A stretch of 64,000 nt of DNA from Helopsaltes ochotensis (lineage: Eukaryota > Chordata > Aves > Passeriformes > Locustellidae): contig VXBM01000045.1 of NCBI GenBank assembly GCA_013400155.1, forward strand, positions 1,831,793 to 1,895,792, in the 5' to 3' direction. Of this stretch, positions 36,916 through 50,200 are shown piece by piece (the stretch's first letter is position 1; each line of letters starts with the position of its first letter). The position numbers and the translations under genes are program-made. Under the pieces are notes generated by a model. It made no database searches, was not told the origin of the DNA, and saw only the letters and a program-made list of their open reading frames with translations.

Positions 36916-39900
36916 GTGTAGATCCAGGAATCACTCTGTATAAAAAAGAGACTATGGCATATTCTTTGTGTGACATACACAAACTATATTTGTGCATATT
37001 ATATACATAAAACACAGGGGAAAAATACCTTGGCACCTTTTTTGCCAAAATAACTAGTATCTTTTTATCCAGGCTAAAAGGTCGTTACACAGTTCTGGAA
37101 GATCAGTTTGAATAGGTGTGGTTACAGCTTTACAGTTCTATTATTGCCAGTGTATATGATTTCATATAGCAACAAGCACATATAATTAGATGCTTATATG
37201 ATGTGAACCCTTTAATCACTTTATGCCCTTTGCAATCTCATTGAGTCTTAGTGGAAACAGTAACTAATGTCAACCAACTGTCCACAGTTAATGACATAAG
37301 AAGCTGTTTACAGAACCCACTTATTAATCAGATGAAATTGTTCAAATAATTAAATGAAACATATTACAGCAGGCAATCTGAGGACATAATATGAGATTTT
37401 TTTGATATGTATAATGCCTATACTGAAATTCTTTAATGTTAGATGTTATAACTATTCAGAAAGGAAGCAGCTTCGGGGGGGAAAAAACATCATATTGATT
37501 TAATGCTACATGTGAACCTATTACTGCTACTCTTCATTTGGTCTTGCAATAAAAACGTAGGAAATACAAACAGAAAAAGTCTCTTAAATGAATCATTTGT
37601 ATACGTGTAGCATACAATTACCAAAATACTGAAGTTCACTAAGCTGCTTCAAGTAAATGGACTTTTCAAATTCAGAAGGTTTAAAATGCATGTGAATAAT
37701 GGAGATCTTACAGACAACTCATTTTACACACAGCTCTCCTGTTTTATGTCATGATCATCATGATTTTGAAACAGAATCAAAGAATCTTCAATTCTATAAA
37801 CAGGAATTTAAAGACACATTACTTTCCTCTTTGAAATGTGTCGATGCTCTAAAAGCATGGTGCTGAAAGGCTGCCAAGCTAATATGCCAGTGAGCACTAG
37901 GAAGAGATTAATTTTATACCTGGAATGAGTGTATACAGTTTCCATGCTATTTAGTGAAAGGGTTGGAATGTGAACTAGAGTTTCCTTCATGGTGCAGTGT
38001 AATGTTAAACCCTGGAGTTATGAGCTAGCCTCTATAACAGAGAGTCTCAATTCAGCACTGGGACCACCTACAGATGTTAGTCCACAAGAAAGTAAATCAA
38101 AATGGGATGTTTGAGATGCTTACTTGCATTTCTTTTCCCCCGGTGTTTTGTTGAATACTGGTACTGGTACGCCAAAATCAATGTGAATATTTGGGAATGC
38201 AAATATGTTATGAGCATTTCTGTTTATTTTGAAACAAGCATATATTAAAATGGAGAGCTGTGTGCTAGCAACCACAATCCCCTCACTAAAGAGCTCTGCC
38301 TGAGGTGTAGCCGCAGTTATAATCTCCAGGTGTGTTCTTTCTACTTTTCAAGAGGATCCTGATCAATAAAAAGAGAGTGAAAGCAAGGCAATGGATCTAC
38401 TTCCACAAGCTTCATTAGCTAGCGGTGATTAGGAGAGGACACTTAGAGTTCCAGACCAATTTTGAAAACTGTTTCTTTAAAGGTTTCCAGAAAAGTTGTA
38501 TTAAATTGGCTTTTGTTTTCCTGTAGCTCACTGTTGACTGTTCAGAATGGATTTCTGGAAAAAGAAAAAAAAAATGAAACCAATGAAGCAAATGAAACCC
38601 AGGCTTTTTTATTATTGATCACCTTAAGGTATTTGGTTCAATATATTGGATTGTATTACCAGAATCTGTATATTGGGTCATCCTACTGGGATAATTCTGA
38701 TTTGTCATTCATTGTGAGGAGGATGACATCTCCATACCTTTTCTAGGTCAGCTGGAAAAGAAGCCAAAAACTTCTGGTGTGCCGAGTTCAGTCTAGATTA
38801 CTGAGCAGGAAGAACAGTGATGAAGGAAGAATTTTTGCCTAAGCAAAGCAGTGAGTAAATTATATTCCTGAAAAATTATCACTTTCTAAATGACATTCTT
38901 AGTCAGAAGTAGCTGGCATAGGACACCATGAATATTTGGAATGGGAAAGAATGGTCAGAAAGAGTTCAAGCGTTATACAAGTTGTTCTTTTACGCTGCAT
39001 GTCATGAGAGGTTGCTATTCCAGACAGAAACACACTGATGTAGGTGACCACACCTTGAATTCATGTGAGAAGAGGCATTGAGTCATCCATTTTGTCCAAG
39101 AAAATACCCACAGGCAACAGTTACAGCTGTTGATATAACATGGTCATACACCTGGAGACAGGCACAAGTAAACAAATTGACTGCTAAATCAGGAAATTGA
39201 TAAGCCAAAGCAAGCCTATTTAAAAGTATTTGAGAAAACAACTGAGCCTAGTGGAGTGCTTAATATTACACTCAATGTCAAATAAATAACCAAACTTCAC
39301 GGTTCATTTTTATATTTGGCTGAGGAAGAAATGTGAGGAACTATACTCACAGAAAGTTTAATCAATAATCACTAGGAAGTTTTTTTAGTCACGTAGATAT
39401 TAATATTATACATTACTAAATACAGTCCCGGATAGAGTATTCTTTATTTTTGGGGGTCCTTGAACTTTAAGATTTGTGTTGTTCAACTTCAAGAGCATTG
39501 CCTTTTATTCTCACTCTTGTGTTTAATTCATTCGTACGCTGCCACTGCAGACCCCAGCAGCCAAGGAGACGTTTTGGTCCCCAAAAGAGATAATTTTCTG
39601 ACTCCCTTCATGCTCAGGTTATTTCCTGTTCTCCAGCTGTGATGATTTCACTCAATCATAGTCACTCGGGTGCTACTGCGTACTACATATGGGAGAAGCA
39701 ACATTTGTCCATAATTTGTTTAGAACTGCTTTAGAAAAAGAAGAGTTATGGTTATCAGAAGAATAAAAGTACAGGGGTGGTTCTATTGGGAATCAGTTAG
39801 CCTTGTCATGTAATAATTACTGTTTTGTAACTTTATAATAAACTTTAGCTATAGCATTTGATAAGCAAAATTGTAAATTATTTGTGTTCTAGAACCTTTG

Positions 39901-40809
39901 GAAAATGCATTTAAGAGTAATCACACTTCTAACCACTAGGGAAAAAAAATCATGTGATCTGTGCCAGCTGCATGTTTCTGTTCAGCCACTGAGGAGTCTT
40001 CCTGCATGAATTTTTGGTTTGGGGTTGGACTTCTATCATGTGTCAGTATATAAATTCAATAAAATGAACAGCATGTCTTTCTTTTTCTTCAGTAAAATAA
40101 TTGACTAATGCCACAGTGACCTCATACAGCTATGTTTTATGCTTTTGGCATTTTGGCTCAGCACAGTGAGTAGATAAGAAGGATACATGTCCAGCTGTAA
40201 AGAAATAAGCAATCTAATCATACTGCTGAAAATGATATGGTTCTGTTTCACTTCTGGTTCATCTTGTTTCCTCTTGTACCTCTGTTAAGGAGTGAACATG
40301 TCAGGCTATGCTATCATTCACTAGGAAGGCCATGCCAGCTGCGGTCTCTGTCTTGAGAGATTCTTCTCTTTGTGGGGCCATTAATGTGAGTGGCAATGGT
40401 GAAATTGGAATTGCAGGAGCACAAACTTGGTTTGTTATTCAGTGGTTGGCAGATGGAATACTGCATCATACAGTGGACATATAAAATGCAGAAAAAAGGT
40501 GGCATAACAAGAAAGTATGAATGAATAGTATATTTCATTAAGGTGTATGAATATATGTTTTCAATAATATTAATTTGATTTGGGTAATGGTGTTTCAATC
40601 CAAAGGAAGCAGAAGGCATTTTGAATTTAATCTGCCAACTCTACTGATGAGTTTTGTGGGAAACAAATCCATGGCCCTTTTCCTTGCTAATGGCTATCTC
40701 TGTGACGAATGTAGAAGAAATGAGCACTCTGGAGTGTTGCTTTCTTCAGGTTATATAAAAGAATTGAGATTCCTTGGGGGCTGTTCTCTGCCCAGGCAAT
40801 CAGAGGGCT
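36916..40809. other. Non-coding DNA, no gene recognised
   Basis: AT-rich sequence without recognisable exons. Near 37774-37796, CAGAATCAAAGAATCTTCAA looks faintly like a CR1 end but is too degenerate to call. Confidence 0.6.
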
Positions 40810-41475
40810 CCTTTAAAGGTTATCGTAACTCCAGTGTTTAAAAAGACACAAGAAAGTTTGAGTCATCATGACATGGTAACTCAGGTAACACTTTCTGAGC
40901 CAATTGAGGATTTTTCTGACTATTACAGCTCCACAAGTAGTGTATGCCAAGCCCTCACAAATTGTATGCTCTTCTCTATCATTACTTTCTTTCACTTTGA
41001 GCTTTCTTTAATAAAGATCTTACCATGTGGCATTAGACCAGTTTGGCTAATTTCATCTGTAGGAATGTCATTTGAAAGAATTTTAACAGATTAGGGGAAG
41101 GAGTATCTTGTAAAAGCATCCTTCAGCCTGATTAGTTGTATACACATGGTTTAGGAAAAAAAAAAGTCATGCTTCACTAGCCTCCTGGAACTCTTTGAAG
41201 ATAACACCGCCAAGATAGGGTGTAGCATGGACATTATATTTTTAGATTTTCAGGAGTCATTTGACAGTGTTTTACCCAAGAGATTAATGCTTAAAGAGAG
41301 GGGAGTGAAGGGGCAAGAGAAAAGTTTGCTCATTAAATTGAAAAGTAGCTCTAAGCAAGAGCAATGAGGAGCTAGAAGTGTCATTTTTACAGAAGGGGGG
41401 AAGTAGAATTTGTAAGGTTGCAGCGCTTCTGTGTATCAAGTTAACTTATTTACATAAATGACTTAGATGTATGTA
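40810..41475 (+). pseudogene. Decayed CR1-type LINE fragment, reverse transcriptase region
   Basis: A broken reverse-transcriptase reading frame of the CR1 family is visible on the + strand. From 41164 the frame reads KSCFTSLLELFED, then IIFLDFQESFDSV at about 41236-41274, matching the CR1 pattern KSCLTNLL...YLDFxKAFDxV. Farther on, 41445-41471 reads LIYINDLDV, matching the conserved INDLD block. Upstream, 40816-40845 reads KVIVTPVFKK, like the family's AnVtPIFKKg block. These blocks appear in the expected order. The frame is interrupted by stops, a shift in the A10 run at 41156-41165, and extra DNA between the first and second blocks. CR1 is the dominant LINE of birds and other sauropsids. 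No 3' tail repeat is visible. This is an ancient, dead copy. Confidence 0.75.
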
Positions 41476-44400
41476 TTCTTCTGAAACTAAAACAGGCTCA
41501 TTATTATTCATTTATTGCACTAAGAAACTCTAACAGAGTTTGTAATCCCAGTACACTGTATGCTGTATTTTTTGAGACTGTCCCAGCCTCCTCCTAGGCA
41601 CTGTGGAATAAAAGCAGGAGGCAAATGTTGTTTTTCTGATTACATAGAACAGGTTCTGAAGCCTGGACAGATGTGATCCAAGCCACAGAGGAAAATCAGT
41701 AGATCTGATGAGTGAATGTGTTTTCTTAGTTTCTTAATTTCTTAGAAAGAGATGAGATTTCTGATTGGGAAATGATACTTCACAGGAAACAATAGTAAAT
41801 TCCAAAAATCAATGAAGTGCTGAAAAGTAATTATTTCCAGGTCAACAAATGTGAAATGCATCTCCAAATAAATATACAGTCTAATTAGAAAAGAAATTTA
41901 TAGTTTATCATAAAATTGTGTCTTTTAGCATAACTTAAGTATCTGTAAGAAATACATTTTTATATAGAAATTACTTCAAAGAACATATTTAGAAGAGTTC
42001 TCTCTCCATGATTTATTAAAAAAGCCCTTTACAAATGGTGCAACATTCCTAATTAAAATTTCAAATATAACTTTCTAAATAAAAGCTGTATCTTAATTAT
42101 TTCTGTATGTTAGATAAAAGGAACTAAGCAGAAAGGAGCACTTATTTTGGCCCATGGCATATATGTAATGGTACAGCGGTTACAAATGGAGTGTGAGCAC
42201 CACTGTGTCTACAACTTGGGTTTGAACTATTAAGCTTAGCAAGATGTGAACATGACCACACACATCAAATGGATGTTCCAAGATGCTGCCCACCTCTTTC
42301 TATGCATCCACTCCCAGGATGCTAAGCTTAAAATTGTGAAGTGATAGATGAAATTTTGGAAGGAACTACCTATACTATTAAAAAAAAAAAAAAAATCTCT
42401 ATTTAGGTTAGAAATGTGTCTTTCTGTATGTCTTTCTCCCAGTTTAAATATCCTCTTTCAAAAAAACCAAAACCCTACCCCTTCTGCTTTGTTTTTGAGT
42501 TCCTAGGAATCCTGCCTGACTACACTTCCAATACAAGATCTGAATTCACTCTTGCAAAGGAGGCTTCATAAGACTCCAGCGTAGATAATACCAATTTACC
42601 CAGCTGTGAAATGGAACAGATTGAGATACTCCATCTTAAAAATATCTTGTCTCTCTTCCGATTCTGCTTCTCTCCCTCAAACTTTACTGAGAGCTCTTGA
42701 AACTACTCAGTGCTCCTCTCTGCCTGTTTATAGGCCCTTGCTTTGTGCATACAGACACTTGACTGGAATATAGCTGTAGGAACAAATTCCTCTGAGGCAA
42801 GTTAGAGTGGTAGTTTGTAGTATTTGATACTGCATACTTAATAATTAGCGTATGTGCTTTTACATCTTGGTAAACATAAGGTAAATTTAGGTAGTTCGAT
42901 GGTCAATGAAAGTGGGCTAATCAATCTTGTAGCCACCACAGGGAAACAATGTGTGCATGAATAGCTGCCATAGATTACATAATGCACCGTTTTACAGTTT
43001 ATGCCTGGAAATAACTTGTTCTGGTTGCTGTATCTGACATGTTGAATGACTGAGTGATTGTAGGAACTAATCCATGCATTACCTATAAAAGCTCTTCTTT
43101 AGCTGGAGTTGTGCGTGCTAAGGATTTTTATCTGAACGACAAAGGCTCTAATCCCAGTTCTCAATCGATGTCATTAATGTAATTATGTATGTTTGAGACT
43201 ACCGTATTCTTTATGCAATATGGCTGTGGTAGGGTCTTTTATGCTAAAGCTTCAGTACAGACCTTACCCATGCCTAGGTTGGAAGTGCCACACCTCTTAG
43301 ATGGCATAAAGAGGTATCTAAGTAAGAAAAGCTGCTCAGTGTGCTGTTATTGCTTGTGTTATGTCCTAAAGGAACATGAGTCAATCAATAATTAAGCCAC
43401 AAAGTACTGCCTGTTGACATGGCAACATGTTCACAGATGTGACGTGAACTTAATGTCCTTCTTTCATGTCTCCTGTGAAAGTAAGAGTCTCCTAAACTCA
43501 GTAACAAAGAATTGGAGCAGACATTGCCAGGGGAAAAGGAGAAAATACAAAAATTAGATGATTTCTTTTATAAAAATGGATGCCTTGGAAGCCTTTCTCT
43601 CTCAAAGCTACTGTAATAAATGTTCTCTTTATTTTTTTAGTACAAGGACCTTTCCCTGATCAAAAAATCCCCAATTGCTTATTGCCAAACCCATTTAGAA
43701 GCATGAAATGAACTTCCTTATGGATCGCTTTCATGATTGCTTCTTTCCCATGTATTTCACCCCACCCACATTTTTTAATGGAGTTGAAGTGAACACACTC
43801 TTTTAGGTTACTGCTGTTTAGGCAAGACTCTGTCTAGCTCCAAGAATAACATTAGCTGCTGCACCACAGATTAAGGGTTGGCGTGAAGGTCCAAATGTGA
43901 ATTTGTCATCATTGGTTGGTGCCTGTTGTTCTGAAGACGAAAGAAGCACAAGTTTGTGTGACATCAACTTCCGTACGTTGGGATCATTTTTCCTGGCTGT
44001 TTCTGCAGTTTCCCTGCACGTGCTCCTGCTCTCCCACTCTCTCTGCTTGCCAGTTACCCTATTCTCCTCTTGGCTTGTGTGTCTTTCTTCCAAGCTTTCT
44101 GCAACAGATGTTAATAGGTCTCGCCAACACGTTTTGTTTGCCATATGTGTTGCTACCTATGTCACAATATGTGAGGTTAGTTTTTCTTTTTTTCAGGGGC
44201 ATCTTTTTACTTCTGCCTGAGTTGGTCTCTTGATCTTTCACACATTAAAAGTTTACTATACGTTCTTTCCTTTGTGAGCTCTGTGTCCTCCATGGAAAGG
44301 ACATGTCCAGTCCAGCAGAAATACGCTTTTATAAGATTGCTTCAACACTGTTTGTGCAACCACTTTGCAGAACTTTGTTATTCATGATTTTATCTTGCCA

Positions 44401-46099
44401 CTTGATATGCATAATAGCTTGAAGGTGCCGTTGATTAAATTTTTCCAATGCTTTGATGTACCAGTACTAGCATTTCCATGTTTCTCAGCTCTAGAGTGAG
44501 GTAAAATTTAAAACACTACAGAAATGCCAGGGTTTGGTCTTATGTCTAATAATGTACTAATTCCAGAATTATTGGATGTAATTCTCCTTCTCAATATACA
44601 AAGACTAGTTGATGTATAAAAGCCAAATGTTTTGAAACTCACATGAGGGAGAGACATTAGAAGCAGGGTTTAAAATTGTCATGTGTATTCCTTGCCCTTT
44701 AAGAAATCAATTAACAGTTTTGATAGCTTAAATTTTATAAAAGCACAAATCTCAGCTGCAGACTACTGCTCAGCTGGGCGGTCTGAATTTTTGATGGACC
44801 CTACCCCCTTCAGCAAGTATTAATCCTAACCTTCTAGACATAAAATATGTGGAAAAAGTAATACCTAAGTACAGTGATAAAAAAAACCAGACAAGATTGC
44901 TGAGACAGCAGGGTGACCTCATACTTTATGAAATACATCCCTTCATTTCTCCTTGGCTGCTTTCTTTTTAATGCTTCTTTTCAGCATCCTATGTGAGTTA
45001 GATCTCTGAGCAGATGAAATTTTACTTTTAAACAAGAAACTTCTTTCTGCTTTTATCACTTTTCTAATCAATTTTGATTAAAAAGTGTACTCTAGCAATA
45101 TATTTTCATAGGATGAGGAGCTATTCAAGAATTTAAGATCTGCAACAGCATCTTTGTGTTTAGGTTTGGGCAAAGTGTACAGCTGAAAGACATGTTTGCT
45201 GTGCCCTTAATAAATAAATTGCTCGCTCCCTGTGCTGCTTGCAAACAGACAGCCTTTGGGCAATGCCCAATTGTCCTTTGTAATATTTGAAAGGCAGGTT
45301 CAGTTGAGCTGGAGAAAAGGGCCCAAATCTCCATTTTAAAATCTGACATGCTATTTTCATTTACTGAAAAAATAATACTGTAAGGCTCTTGACTCGGAAT
45401 TCTTCTGAATTTTGAACACGCAAATCAATTCGTAAACCTTACGATACATATAATTTACAAACAAAAGCTAGACATTTAATGGGATTTCTGCAGGCACATT
45501 ATAATTATACCTGAACAATAGTCAACCGAGAAGGGAGTGATGGTAGCACCATTAGGAGAAGGGAAGCATGACTGCTACCTCTGCAAGACTTAACTTGATG
45601 GGAACTCAGCTATTCCCATGGCAATTCAAAACACTGAAATTATGCTGATTTAGTACTTGGTGTGCATTTAGGACACGTTTTGGTCTTTTCTTTAAGATCT
45701 TACTTGAAAAGTGTTGCATTGATATAAGTGGGCATCATCACACACAATAAAATTCTACCCATACAAAAGAAATTAATATGTGCAATACCTTTGGTTCACT
45801 CTCCAACACATGAATATGTTGGAAAAAACAGAGTGAATTATTGTACCATTGACTGCATTCTAATCTCTCCTAAGCTATAAAGTAGACTTTATTCTGACCT
45901 TTAGTACTCAGAGCCTTATATTAATTTTGCAAATTACAGCATTTCTCGGTTCATTCCTGTGACTTTAATAGCCCCATCTGCTGGCTGAGCACCAGGTACG
46001 AGAACAAGCATGTACCTTTGAAAGCCTCTTGTTGTAACAGGGCTTCCCTAAACTTGCTACTGAAATGTTCTGGTTTTACCTAAGTGAGACAAAAGGGAG
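41476..46099. other. Non-coding DNA, no gene recognised
   Basis: Contains the A16 run and a stop-poor segment (43818-44233) where three of six frames stay open for over 100 codons, but no protein family is recognisable there. No RNA genes are seen. Confidence 0.55.
42380..42395. repeat. Poly-A tract (16 bases)
   Basis: An uninterrupted run of 16 A. No retroelement body is recognisable on its left, so it is recorded only as a homopolymer. Confidence 0.85.
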
Positions 46100-46180
46100 A
46101 AAATTGGAAAACTGCATTTTATAACTGCATATTATCTCACAGTGCTGTGGAGTTCATTTTGTGTTTGCGAACTTCTTGGT
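46100..46180 (+). repeat. Possible MIR-like SINE fragment
   Basis: ACTGCATTTTATAACTGCAT then ATTATCTCACAGTGCTGTGG and GTTTGCGAACTTCTTGG resemble, in order, the 'CTGTAAAATGGG', 'ACCTCACAGGGTTGTTGTGAGG' and 'TTTGTAAAGTGCTT' blocks of amniote MIR-type elements. A GATAAAGATGCACTTATG segment about 30 bases later could be the displaced 3' part. Similarity is only motif-level, so this is tentative. Confidence 0.3.
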
Positions 46181-49100
46181 TGGTTTCTGCCAGTGTCAGT
46201 CAGCTTTGTTGATGATAAAGATGCACTTATGTTGTAGGAACTTAATTCCCTAAAACTATTTGCAGTTTGCTAAAGTGAAAAGCTGTGAAGCTGTAGAAAT
46301 TGGAAGAAAATATAAGATTAAATATAAATGGCAATGCTCACTGAGAGGAATTAAGCAAAGATTTGCCTTCAGATGCAGTACATAAGTAACATTGAGACTG
46401 TGTTGTGTTCTGGAGTTTGTCTCATTGCTGCTCTTCCCTAGGCATCCATTTGTGTGCAAGGTAGGATACAGGGCAGGAGAGACTCTTGATGTGGCTCAGT
46501 AGGCTCATTTTCATGTTCTTGTGTTCTTTTAATGGAAATAGATGTGACAGACCTCCCAGAAATAATGAGGGAGGCTTGACTCATCCCCTTTCTTTAAATG
46601 GAGCTACTCTGTACTGCTTTTTGAGGGAAAGCTTTTGATGTTACGTGTACAGCCATGGTACTACTTGTTCTACATGGATATAAAGAAAGTAGCTTATGAG
46701 ATAGCTAAAGAATATGAGCATGTTTCTTGTTCATCACTGAAACTTTACACAAATTTGATGTTGCATCTGCAGATTGTCCTAAAAAAGTAGTGTTACTATA
46801 ACCTGTATATCTATAATCTATCTATTATTACAGCAAAATCACTTTAATAGATTTCAATGATATTTAAAAATATCTTGCATATGAAAAATATATTCTCTAC
46901 AAAACTTGTCAAATGGCCTGGGAGAGGAAAATCCTGAAAAAAATAATGTTGGGGGAAGGGTGTATGTTGGAGGGAGAATACCAGACATCTGATTGTGGTT
47001 GCTGTGAAGGAATAAAAACTTGAGGAGGAAGGGAAAAGTACTAATGAATGTACAGTGAATAGGAGCCTAAACTGTATTATAATTTTTGATGCCATCCATT
47101 GCAGTAAAGATTACCTTAATTCTTTTGCAATGTTCTGTAAAAAAAACTATGCTGAATAAGAGCAATTTCTCTTTTTCCAAATTTTAATCCAGTGATTGAA
47201 GACAGAGAGAATGATTTAACAGTTTAAAAAAGCACTAACAGAAAAATAAGTTAGTACAGCCATCCTATTAATCAGTAGATTCTGGTCAGATAAGATACTT
47301 GAGGGTTTCTTAGGGCAGTGAAATGTACAAGACAAGTCAAAATCACTTATGATATGGTGGTCTCACCAAAGTAGCAATCCTCATTTTCTTATGACTGTGA
47401 AGACATTCAGTAAGTCCTTATGAGAAAATCACAGTGAAACTATTACTGTCTTAGTCAATTAATGTTAGTCAATCCTCATGAACTCAAATCAGTAAGTAAA
47501 AGTTGTCTTTGCTTATAGCCTGGTCTAAAATACAAAGGGTTTGAATATCAAAAATAAGAAAAATACTTATTTTCATAAAGATTAAATACAGGATTGTGTT
47601 TATGCTCTTTTAAAAACGTGTTCAAAACTCAGCTACTGAAATTTTCAAAATATTTAAATGTTTCAGGTGAGTTTTACTGAAAGTCAAAAGATCTTGTGGT
47701 CCCCATTCACATAATTGCTTGGGAAAATATCAGCTCCTATCCTAGTTCTATAATAAATAGCACATGGCTTAGGAGACCAAAGGAGAGCTTCCTGCTGAAG
47801 ATCATGCACAAATACTAGCATACCATGGAAAATTTTCTGGTGGCGTCAGTGCAGACGATACAACACAGGATGCCTTTAAGTGCATTAAAAGAACGCAGAT
47901 GATTTTAAAAGGAAACCTGGGAAATACATTGATCATATGTTCAAGATCAGCATTTTCCAGTTAGTAGGAGTGTTCCTGTAATATCTTTCTACTTGTGCTC
48001 TTTTGCCTTCCAAATGCATTTAACACAGTGATCCAAGGAAATCCACCCTACTGCAGCTTTCCCAGCCTCCGTGCTGCTCCTCTCCTGCAGAGGTGTTCTT
48101 TAATGAGCACATGTTTCTCGGTCACAGGTAGTCCACGTTATGCCTGACTGCATTTCTTTACAGGCTTTAAAACCCTAAGCCTGAAGGCACAAGTGCCATA
48201 TGTACACTGGATGGAAGCCTGATCCTTCGGTGGTCAGCTCAAGTGATTATGAATTACTCACTTGTGAAATCCTGAAGTGATATAAACAAAAGGACCGGTG
48301 AATCATTTAAAAAACTGAAAAAAACCAATTTAGTTCATTTAGTAATAATGTTTTAAAGTTAGCTGAAAGATTTCTAAACAATTACCCTGTATACCCTGAG
48401 CAAAAAAAAAGTATATGTATAAAAGAGCTTACATAAATAATGTTACCTTTTACATACCACATGAGGACATGTAGAGAGGTAATCATCAAAGAAAGTGTTA
48501 CAAACAGCAGACCCTAAACTTTGTTTTGGTAGGATTGGCAGCTAACACTGACCATTTCTGCTCAGCAAATGTCTGGATTTGTCTTTTCCTAAGACCAGCT
48601 AATCCGTGCTCTCTTCTTCAGGAACTGCACTCACATCTTTTTGTATTCACTTGAAGAACAGGTGGCTCAGATCAGCCAAACCTTAATCCTAGCAGACCTT
48701 GAACTTACTGGAACGCTATTGCTCTTCCACTGGGCTTAGAAGTTTTCTTTTTTCCCCCTGCCATTACTATGATTAATAATGATCTTGATGCACAGACACA
48801 GATGCACTTACATATACACGAATAAACACAAATAGGAAACATAATACATTAAGATATTTAAACCAGAAATCAGTCAGGAAGGCTGACCAGCAGGTTTTTT
48901 TTAATGCGATAGGCAAAATATCATATTTTTACTAAACAAAAACAGAGTTAGCATTTTAGATAGTCTTACAAGTGAGAGACAAATGCTCTTCATTATCCAT
49001 TGATTAAAGGAAAGGTGGTTTTCTATTCTACTTAATTTACTGAACAGCTGGACAAATCTCCAAAATTTAAAAAAGATTATTACCAAATGTTTTGAAATAT

Positions 49101-50160
49101 ATTGTGCTTTGCCTGTCCTAAATCTGAATGTTGTACAATTTGATGATCAGAGATAACCAATTTGTACTCAGAGTAGTACAGAGCCCATGACAACACACCT
49201 CTTGTGATTGTCTGTACTTAGTAACTGTTTCTAAAATCCTAAACTGTCCACTATGAGCTTGGAGTAGTGAGACCACTTACAGACACTTTTCCAAGTTATG
49301 ACTCATTATGTTAAGCCTTCTTTTCATGAAACTCTGCTTAACTGTGCATGTGCTGATTGTTTTCTTTGTCATCTGACTTTCAGACTGGTTACTGATCTCC
49401 TTTGATATACTGTACATGACATCCTAACAAAACCAAGTCTTTAATCAAAATGATGAGGATTCAAATGTGTGCCACTGTCAGACAGCAGGGTAAGGCTAAC
49501 ATGCAGCAGATGTGTACTTGCAGGTCAGATGGAATGAATGGATTTAAGACATACAGTTGGTACAATCTTTAGTTTAACCCTAGATCTGATTTTAAAATCC
49601 AGGCAAAACATTTTCACAATGAGCTATGTTGGTTCGAACTGCCAGCTGGCAAAAGACTGGCACAAATATTTTATACATGGGATAGTCCTGACAAGCCCTG
49701 ATTGTCATAATCTAGAAAGCAACAGGAATTCATTGCAGAGAAAGAGATCAATGGCTCTTGATGACAAAAAAGCACTTTATTACAAAAATCAGTTGCATTA
49801 GTAGTTCTGTGTCAATATTTTCTCTTTCACGCTGCTAATCTACAAGATCAAGATGTAGAAAAGCAAAAGGCAGGTGATTACTTCTAACATATTTCATCAA
49901 TGCAACCCCAGAACACTGAGATTGCATAAATGAAATCTGCAGCTGTGAATCAAAAATAACACTCAAGGATCAGGAAGCACCAAGAGCAAATACGGTAGAA
50001 TATGATCTGCTTTAATGTAGTTTAGAAAAGAGCCTGCAAATTTAAACATTTATTTGTGTGAGCTGAACTTTTCGCAGGAAAACAATATATGAGCTGTGGG
50101 TGCGATAGACTGATCTATTTTTCTCCTACACATACACAAAAGTTTTAAAACCGTGTCAGC

Positions 50161-50200
50161 CTTACTGAGCTCAGTGGGAGTGGTGCTCCACACTTTGAGG
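50161..50200. repeat. Ancient palindromic interspersed repeat, short piece
   Basis: GAGCTCAGTGGGAGTGGTGC then TCCACACTTTGAGG resembles 'GACTTCAGTGGGAGTTGTGGGTGCTCAGCACCTTGCAGG' of the same repeat group. It is a single arm only, short enough that chance cannot be excluded. Confidence 0.28.

Noticed and set aside
37774..37796. Possible CR1 3'-end-like CAGAATCAAAGAATCTTC
   Set aside because: Too short and diverged, with no CR1 body beside it.
49628..49645. GGTTCGAACTG, resembling a tRNA T-loop
   Set aside because: No acceptor stem, D arm or anticodon arm at suitable distances; no tRNA in the window.
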